Source: Neopestalotiopsis rosae
Taxonomy: Eukaryota > Ascomycota > Sordariomycetes > Amphisphaeriales > Sporocadaceae
Length of the DNA stretch: 64,000 bases
NCBI GenBank assembly: GCA_023078685.1
Contig: JALGAS010000006.1
Span: forward strand, 2,418,001-2,482,000
Direction of reading: 5' to 3'
The position numbers and the translations under genes were made by a program. The notes under the pieces are model-generated. The model had not been told where the DNA came from and did not search any database. It was given only the letters and a program-made list of their open reading frames with translations. Below, piece after piece: positions 58,550-64,000 of this stretch (position 1 is its first letter; every line of letters begins with the position of its first letter).

Positions 58550-60106
58550 TTATTCAGCGACCCAGACGGCAGCCATACCCATACCGGTACCGACACACAT
58601 ACTCGTGACACCAACCTTCTCGCCGCGCCTCCTCAGCTCGTAGAGCAATGTGCTAACCTGTCGGGCACCGGTGCAGCCGAGAGGGTGACCAAAGGCAATG
58701 GCACCACCCTTGGGGTTGATCTTGTCCATGTCGAGGCCGAGCTCGTTGGCGCACCAGAGGCACTGGCTGGCAAAGGCCTCGTTGATCTCAAAGATGTCGA
58801 CGTCGTCCTTTGTGATGCCGGCCTTTTCAAAGACGAGGGGGATGGCGGCCCAGGGGCCGATGCCCATGAGCAGGGGCTTGACGCCGACGATGGAGGCGGC
58901 GACGTACTTGCCCAGGATGGTCTGGCCGAGGCGCTCGGCCGTGGAGCGCTTCATCATGAGGACGGCGGCGGCGCCGTCCGAGATCTGCGAGGCGTTGCCG
59001 GCGTGGATGGAGCCGCCCTTGGAGAAGGCGCCCTTCATCTTGCCGAGCGACTCCTTGGTCACGCCCGCGCGCACGCCGTCGTCCTTGGAGATGGTGACCG
59101 TCTTGGTCTCCCCGGACTTGGGGTCCTCGACCTTGACCGTCAGGGGGTGGATCTCCTCGTCAAAGAGGCCGGCCTCCTGGGCCTTGGTGGCCTTGGCGTA
59201 CGACGACGCGGCAAAGGCGTCCTGGTCGGCGCGGCTGATGTTACGGTCCGCGGCCATCTGCTCCGACAGTACACCCATGGGCACTTTGCAGTTTGCCGAC
59301 TCGGGGTGCGACTCGAGGAGCTCAGAGAACTCGCTTACGGCAGCGGGACTAGTTGAAAAAGACAGAATATGTTAGCTTGCGTGTTCCATATTTGTTACCC
59401 CCATGTGTGTGCTTCAAAGGAAGAGAGAATATTAATCCACATACCCGTATTGTGTGCTCATGCTCTCGACACCGGCGCCGATACCAACCTCAATCATGCC
59501 AGCCTTGATCTGGTTCGCAACATCGATACAGGCCTGGAGACCGCTCGAGCACTGGCGGTTGAGGGTGCGGACGGCCGTGGTCTCGGGGAAGCCGGCAACG
59601 AGGGCGGCGGCGCGCATCTCGGTGGCACCGCCTCCGGGTGCGAGCACCTCGCCGACGCAGACGTCCTCGACCAGCTTGGGGTCGATCTTGGAGCGCTCGA
59701 TCAGGCCCTTGAGGGCACCGGCCATGAGGTCAGCGGCCTGCGTGTCCTTGAAGCCGCCCTTTCCGCCCTTGGTGAAGGCGGTACGGAGACATGCCGTTAC
59801 GACGATCTGTTGGAGAAGAGCCACAAGAGTTAGTTTCTACTGTCGTAGAAGTGTGGGTGGACAAGAGAAAGGGCAAAAAGGTATCGATGCCACGTACATC
59901 ATCGGGGCTCTTGATCAAAAGACGCTCCTTTGCTGACTTTGAGCCAGCAACCTGGTTGGAGATTTGTTGTAATCTGTCGGCGGCTGCAGAGTGTCTGGGT
60001 CAGCATGTGATGGTGATGATCGCTTATCGTCGCAAGCAAAGGGGATAATTTTGGCTTGCGACGACGCAGTCCTGTTTGGCTGCAGAGTTCATCACTTACC
60101 ACCCAT
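58550..60106 (-). CDS. POT1: Peroxisomal 3-ketoacyl-CoA thiolase
   Basis: Four exons (60106-60100, 59983-59898, 59806-59445, 59348-58550) encode 417 residues. The nucleophilic cysteine is residue 117 (LNRQCSSGLQ), the active-site histidine is residue 373 (FGHPLGCTGARQ) and the second catalytic cysteine is residue 403 (SMCVGTGMGMA). The N-terminus MGAADRLQQISNQVAG contains a PTS2-like peroxisome signal, RL-x5-QV at residues 6-14; most PTS2 signals end in L or A, so the V is a variant. The enzyme performs the last step of beta-oxidation, splitting 3-ketoacyl-CoA with CoA to give acetyl-CoA. The first exon is only 7 bases (ATGGGTG). A CCTCGG element lies about 185 bases upstream of the start, fitting induction by fatty acids. 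Lack of a mitochondrial presequence and presence of the PTS2-like signal favour the peroxisomal form. Confidence 0.93.
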
Positions 60107-60857
60107 TTTGTCTAATATGAGATATATGAAAAGTATAAAGGTTTGGAAAAGGGAAGACAGATGACAGGAGAATGAAGAAGAACAAAAAGAGAAAAAGAGT
60201 AGATATTGCGCCGACGACGCGAGCTTGTTAAGAAGACAGACAGACAATGGCTTGAATGGGCACTTCGCCTGCAATCCTCCCCACATTGAACCTCGGAACC
60301 TTTGGAGCTTTAAGCGATGATCCCTGTCGGGGTGCGAGCTGACATCAGTTCCCCAGAGGCCGGGGGGTTCCAAATGGTGCACATGCTCAACGCTAACGCC
60401 GGCTCAGTTTTGGGGGGGCTCGGGGGGATCTGGGTGGTCTGGGTCTAGCGTCGGCCACCTACTAGCGTCTCTTCACATGTGAGAGTCTCTAATAAATCCC
60501 AAGTCATGCGCTGCAACAACTTGTCATACTAGAGTACGTAGACATGCACAAGAGAAGCACGTTCATATACTATTAATATGGAATTTGAAAGCTCTTTACT
60601 TCAAGGAATTGGCTGCCGATATACAGCCTGATCATCATATATTCACACGTAACAACATATTTGATTTCAGCCACGCCCGGACAGTATCATAGAGATCATA
60701 TTCAAGGAATATGATTATCTGAAATCCGATGATAGTTGTCAGATGAGAATATGGTACTTGGCCATTACCAGCTCCTTGATCCCTAGAGGCTCCTTTGCTT
60801 GAGCGCAGAAGTGAGAAGAAAAAGTAATTACATATTCCTCATATAATACAACCTGAA
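60107..60857. other. Thiolase promoter and P450 3' region
   Basis: The part next to 60107 is A-rich leader on the plus strand (C/T-rich on the transcribed side). G-rich stretches at 60360-60435 flank it. No gene is seen. Confidence 0.5.
60291..60296 (+). promoter_or_regulatory. CCTCGG element upstream of the thiolase gene
   Basis: CCTCGG is the core bound by the fatty-acid-responsive FarA/FarB regulators described in Aspergillus. It lies 185 bases upstream of the thiolase start codon. The element is short and could be chance; its placement before a beta-oxidation gene supports it. Confidence 0.45.
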
Positions 60858-62489
60858 TTACGAATCCCTACTCAAAATAATGTCGAAGGTCTTGCCAGTA
60901 CGAGGTCTCAGCAATATCTCCACCGGCTCGGCGGGTTCCAATATGTGAACGGGCAGCACCGCATCATTTTTCCTCGGGACCCTCATCTTGCCACCATTGG
61001 GCGCATCGATATCGAATTGCAAGATGATCAGAGCGACCAAACTGAGTATCTCGGACATGGCAAAGTGCCGGCCAGGGCAAAGAGTCTTTCCTCCGCCAAA
61101 AGCCCGAAAAGCTGCCGGGTGATACTGCCGCTCTGTTCGTTTCTCGGAAACGTCTCCATGACCGCCGAGGAACCGGGCCGGATCAAATTCGTCCACGTTT
61201 GGACCCCATACTGACGGATCAGCGTGGATGATACCGCCGGCTATCTGCACGATGGATCCTTTTGCTAAATACCATCGGTCTGCGAGAAGGGTCGTCTCCT
61301 TGACCACTCGTATGCTGTTGTTATCCGAGTTGAGCCTCAAACATTCTCGGTACACTGCCATTAGGAGTGGGCATTTGTTTCGAAGATCGTCAATGGTCAG
61401 AGTATCGACATCTGTCCCATCCTCGTGATGAATGATATCATGCACCTCGCCGCGGATACGAACAAGTAGATCAGGATTTGCAAATATCTGCAAGACGATC
61501 CAAAATGTCGAAGTCGTCGCATTGACGATACCCGCAAACAAAAAGGAGAGCTCTTCTCGTGCCGCCGTCTTCAATGTCCAGCCGTGCTTGAGAGCTATCC
61601 TCACACGTTCCTGTATGATCTTTGATCCCGTCTTATACGTGCCGCTTTCAAGGTATTCGGCGAGCGCCGTCACGAGCTTTTCTCTTCCTCTCCACGCTCT
61701 CGGGGCCGTGACGGCTGGGAAGAGATTGAGGAGCAGCAGGCCTAGCCCGTGGTCAAAGTCCCAAAATGCCTCCACGAGATCAGGGTCGCGGGCAACTGGA
61801 TTATCGGGGCCGTACAGGTATTTGGCCGTGGAAATGGTGACGAGACGCTGTATCCAGCTCAGAAGGTTGACCGTATCGGTCCCACCAGCACTCAAATTGA
61901 TCAAGTTTCTGCAACTCTCAACCTCGTTCTTCATATCCCGTACGGCAACCAACGTGAGTTGACCCAGGTATTCCCCTGGTCCAAGCCACGCGTAAGTCAT
62001 TTCTTGAATCTCGGCCAGAAACCCCTTTGTTTCATGGGGTCCCGGGTCCAAATTCTTGCTAGCAATCGCCTTGGTGGCCTTGTCGAGCCCAAAGATCCTT
62101 TCCGTCACTTCTGGAATCACGGGCGTAAAGGACAGCGCCCTCGACGACCGCTGGACCACCGCTGCCAAGCCTGGGTCCGTCACAATGTACATGCGCGATT
62201 TTGGCACCACCAAGGTAAAGATTGGTCTCTTTTGCGGAGAATAGCGAAGCCCGATTTCTTTAACGTAGCGGCCGCCCTGTAAAACCATCCCCAGCAGATG
62301 GCCAAGATAGGGGATCCCCGACGGGACTATGGGCGGTTCCCGTGCATCAAGAGGTCGGGTGGAAAGCCAGTATATGGCTGCATAAATTGTGATGAAGCCG
62401 GCTAGAAGCCATGGAGGCAATAGCAGCATGTCGAGCGACATTGTCGAAAAAGTCTTGGTTGATATTCTCGATGACCAGGATGCCGTCAA
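60858..62489 (-). CDS. Cytochrome P450
   Basis: A single exon encodes 543 residues. An N-terminal membrane anchor (LLLPPWLLAGFITIYAAIYWL) is followed by the proline-rich hinge EPPIVPSGIPYLGHLL. The K-helix ExxR is ECLR. The heme loop FGGGKTLCPGRHFA has the cysteine ligand at residue 471. The I helix reads FLFAGIVNATTSTFW, where the usual acid before threonine is missing and an asparagine stands nearby. The overall look recalls the CYP7/CYP8-like P450s seen in many filamentous fungi. The protein should sit in the endoplasmic reticulum. Substrate unknown; no biosynthetic partner gene is next to it. Translation could also start at 62441 (MSLDMLLLPPW), which places the anchor at the very N-terminus. 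The coding region is intronless. Confidence 0.9.
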   Translation of the reverse strand: MTASWSSRISTKTFSTMSLDMLLLPPWLLAGFITIYAAIYWLSTRPLDAREPPIVPSGIPYLGHLLGMVLQGGRYVKEIGLRYSPQKRPIFTLVVPKSRMYIVTDPGLAAVVQRSSRALSFTPVIPEVTERIFGLDKATKAIASKNLDPGPHETKGFLAEIQEMTYAWLGPGEYLGQLTLVAVRDMKNEVESCRNLINLSAGGTDTVNLLSWIQRLVTISTAKYLYGPDNPVARDPDLVEAFWDFDHGLGLLLLNLFPAVTAPRAWRGREKLVTALAEYLESGTYKTGSKIIQERVRIALKHGWTLKTAAREELSFLFAGIVNATTSTFWIVLQIFANPDLLVRIRGEVHDIIHHEDGTDVDTLTIDDLRNKCPLLMAVYRECLRLNSDNNSIRVVKETTLLADRWYLAKGSIVQIAGGIIHADPSVWGPNVDEFDPARFLGGHGDVSEKRTERQYHPAAFRAFGGGKTLCPGRHFAMSEILSLVALIILQFDIDAPNGGKMRVPRKNDAVLPVHILEPAEPVEILLRPRTGKTFDIILSRDS

Positions 62490-64000
62490 TTGAAGTGCTA
62501 AGAATCAACTTAGGCCATCCCAAACAAACCTCAAATCCCAGGCCGAAACTCTGGTCGCAGTTGCGGCCGCTGAGACTGAATTGTAGTTATCTATAAGAAG
62601 GTGGAAGTGTCTTCCTTGATTGGTATATTCTCAAATCAATAGACATACGATGTAATGGGCAAGGACTCGGGATCGAAAGATTTGATGGGGCAGTCTTCCA
62701 GATATCACTGTTTCGTATCAGTGCTGCCATTTTAGAAGACGCCCTACCCTCTGGAAAGACAAAGGGGTGTTGATGGAGATTATCTCCAACTTGAACCGTA
62801 ACTCTCTGTGTTAGGGTTCAGGGGTTCACTGCGGCAAAACACAAATTGGCCAATCGCCACCCGTATCGAATCTGGCAGGTTGATCTCGTAGCAAAGCTGA
62901 TTAATCGCAATTCATCTTGACCACCCCCGTCTTCATGCCTTCAAGGTCACAGAAACATCAATATGAATATGGGAGCTAGTTAGGCTGCCAGAAAGCTGAA
63001 GGTTTTTCTTATCAACACATGAGAACAATCATCAACCCAAATATTGCTTCATAGCGCAATGGTGATCCCTTTCGTGATATATTTTAAATGACAAAGGAGA
63101 AAACTAGTTCTACGTCAAATAGCTATGGATTATATCGGGTTCACATTTTCGGCTAAGTATGTATGAGCCTCTCGTTAGTTTCACAGGGCAGGGGGACATC
63201 TTGGTGCTATAGGGCTTTTCAGTCATCACATCTTGGTGTTGTAGGTTTTTCACTGCAATTTTAACGCCCATGAAGGGAATCTCTTACCCCACAAAAGCAA
63301 AGGCACCCATTTCGCATGGGATCAGGACAAGTAATAAGAAGCGTGCAGACAAGAACGTGGGAGTCATTGCGGCTTATCAAGATTACCTAATGTGCTACTT
63401 TAATATGTCATGTTCAATCCGCAGAATAAAGAGCCGAACTCGAGTATTGTACAGAGGTGCCGTAGTATATCGAAGTCGACGTGAGGAACCACAATAACCC
63501 ACATTTCCAAACTTGGGTGGAAGTTCTCACACCGGTCAGACGGTTACGCAAACTATTGCCCACATGGGCAGTACCTCGATTCGAGAAAGCCATACATCAT
63601 GACATAAAATTATGGCCAGGTGAAACATCATCAATCACAGCCCTGCGAACTGTCTTGTTTCCCTGTCACAGTCTTTTCCCTTATGGAGTTCCTCACCGCT
63701 TCCGACGCCCCGCAGAATGAGATATCCTGTTCCATAATATGGAGTATGTAACCCATAGGCGAGGCTCTGGTGAGATGTCACCTGCAGCTGACTCAGCCCA
63801 AGAACCGCATAGCCATTGCCATACCTAGCACGAACGTGGGGGCTCACGCAGCGTGGCTTGGTTCGCGTATATTCCAATTATAGATCTAAAGAGCTTCTAT
63901 GAATATGAGTTAGTATAAAGGCAATGTAAAGCTCCCATGAGATGAGTTCATGTGGAACAAATAAAATACAACCATTTAACAAGACGATTATCTCATTTTT
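62490..64000. other. Intergenic to window edge
   Basis: The P450 promoter lies next to 62490. From 63000 on, the sequence is AT-rich with short frames only. A minus-strand frame at 63635-63877 (GNGYAVLGLSQLQVTSHQSL) has protein-like composition but I could not identify it or attach exons; it may be a fragment of a gene or relic. Confidence 0.35.

Noticed and set aside
58535..59356. 273-codon plus-strand frame over the thiolase
   Set aside because: Shadow of the thiolase coding strand; Gly/Asp/Val-rich with no domain.

Overview
This window is nuclear DNA from a filamentous ascomycete (Pezizomycotina), most likely a sordariomycete of hypocrealean type. The reasons are: many short introns (mostly 49-90 bases) with GTAAGT-like donors and CTAAC-like branch sites; a tRNA-Ala with an intron after the anticodon; ascomycete versions of Pab1, Hul5, Ncs6, epsin and a PHD-MYST acetyltransferase; a fungal complex I MWFE subunit; and secreted GH43 and P450 genes. 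Species placement is inference from remembered protein families, not from a search. Exon boundaries were worked out by hand from splice signals and frame continuity. For every multi-exon gene the summed exon length is a multiple of three.

Layout: 0-7.7 kb is gene-poor. It holds two small unknown genes (39-398 minus; 1793-2299 plus), an amidoligase-family gene (4433-5718 minus) and a stretch of old diverged repeats (5941-6514). A tRNA-Ala(AGC) lies at 7731-7814. Next come a secreted GH43 glycosidase with 11 exons (8010-10357 minus) and a mitochondrial 2-oxodicarboxylate carrier with 9 exons (10930-12342 minus). A large ankyrin/RCC1/BTB protein (14175-19091 plus) converges on a Hul5-type HECT ligase (19817-23302 minus). 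Poly(A)-binding protein (26532-28882 plus) has a spliced, A-rich leader. Two minus-strand membrane-protein reading frames overlap at 30323-32805. They are followed by a universal-stress-protein gene (35679-37927 minus), epsin (40549-42476 minus) and the MYST acetyltransferase (44564-48371 minus).

The right third is denser. It holds complex I NDUFA1 (49224-49668 plus), the tRNA thiolase Ncs6/Ctu1 (49877-51106 minus), ribosomal protein eL8 (51513-52614 plus), beta-carbonic anhydrase (54465-55607 plus), an ornithine-cyclodeaminase-like protein with a GC-AG intron (56749-58304 plus), peroxisomal 3-ketoacyl-CoA thiolase (58550-60106 minus) and a cytochrome P450 (60858-62489 minus).

The genes are mostly unrelated housekeeping functions: translation (Pab1, eL8, tRNA, Ncs6), ubiquitin and endocytosis (Hul5, epsin), chromatin (MYST), and respiration and metabolism (NDUFA1, carrier, thiolase, carbonic anhydrase). 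I see no secondary-metabolite cluster, CRISPR array, intact transposon or phage element. The most unusual features are gene-structure oddities: start exons of 3-7 bases, an 11-base exon, a GC-AG intron, a stop-free 60-base intron, and an out-of-frame overlap between two plausible genes. I found no convincing new multi-gene system.
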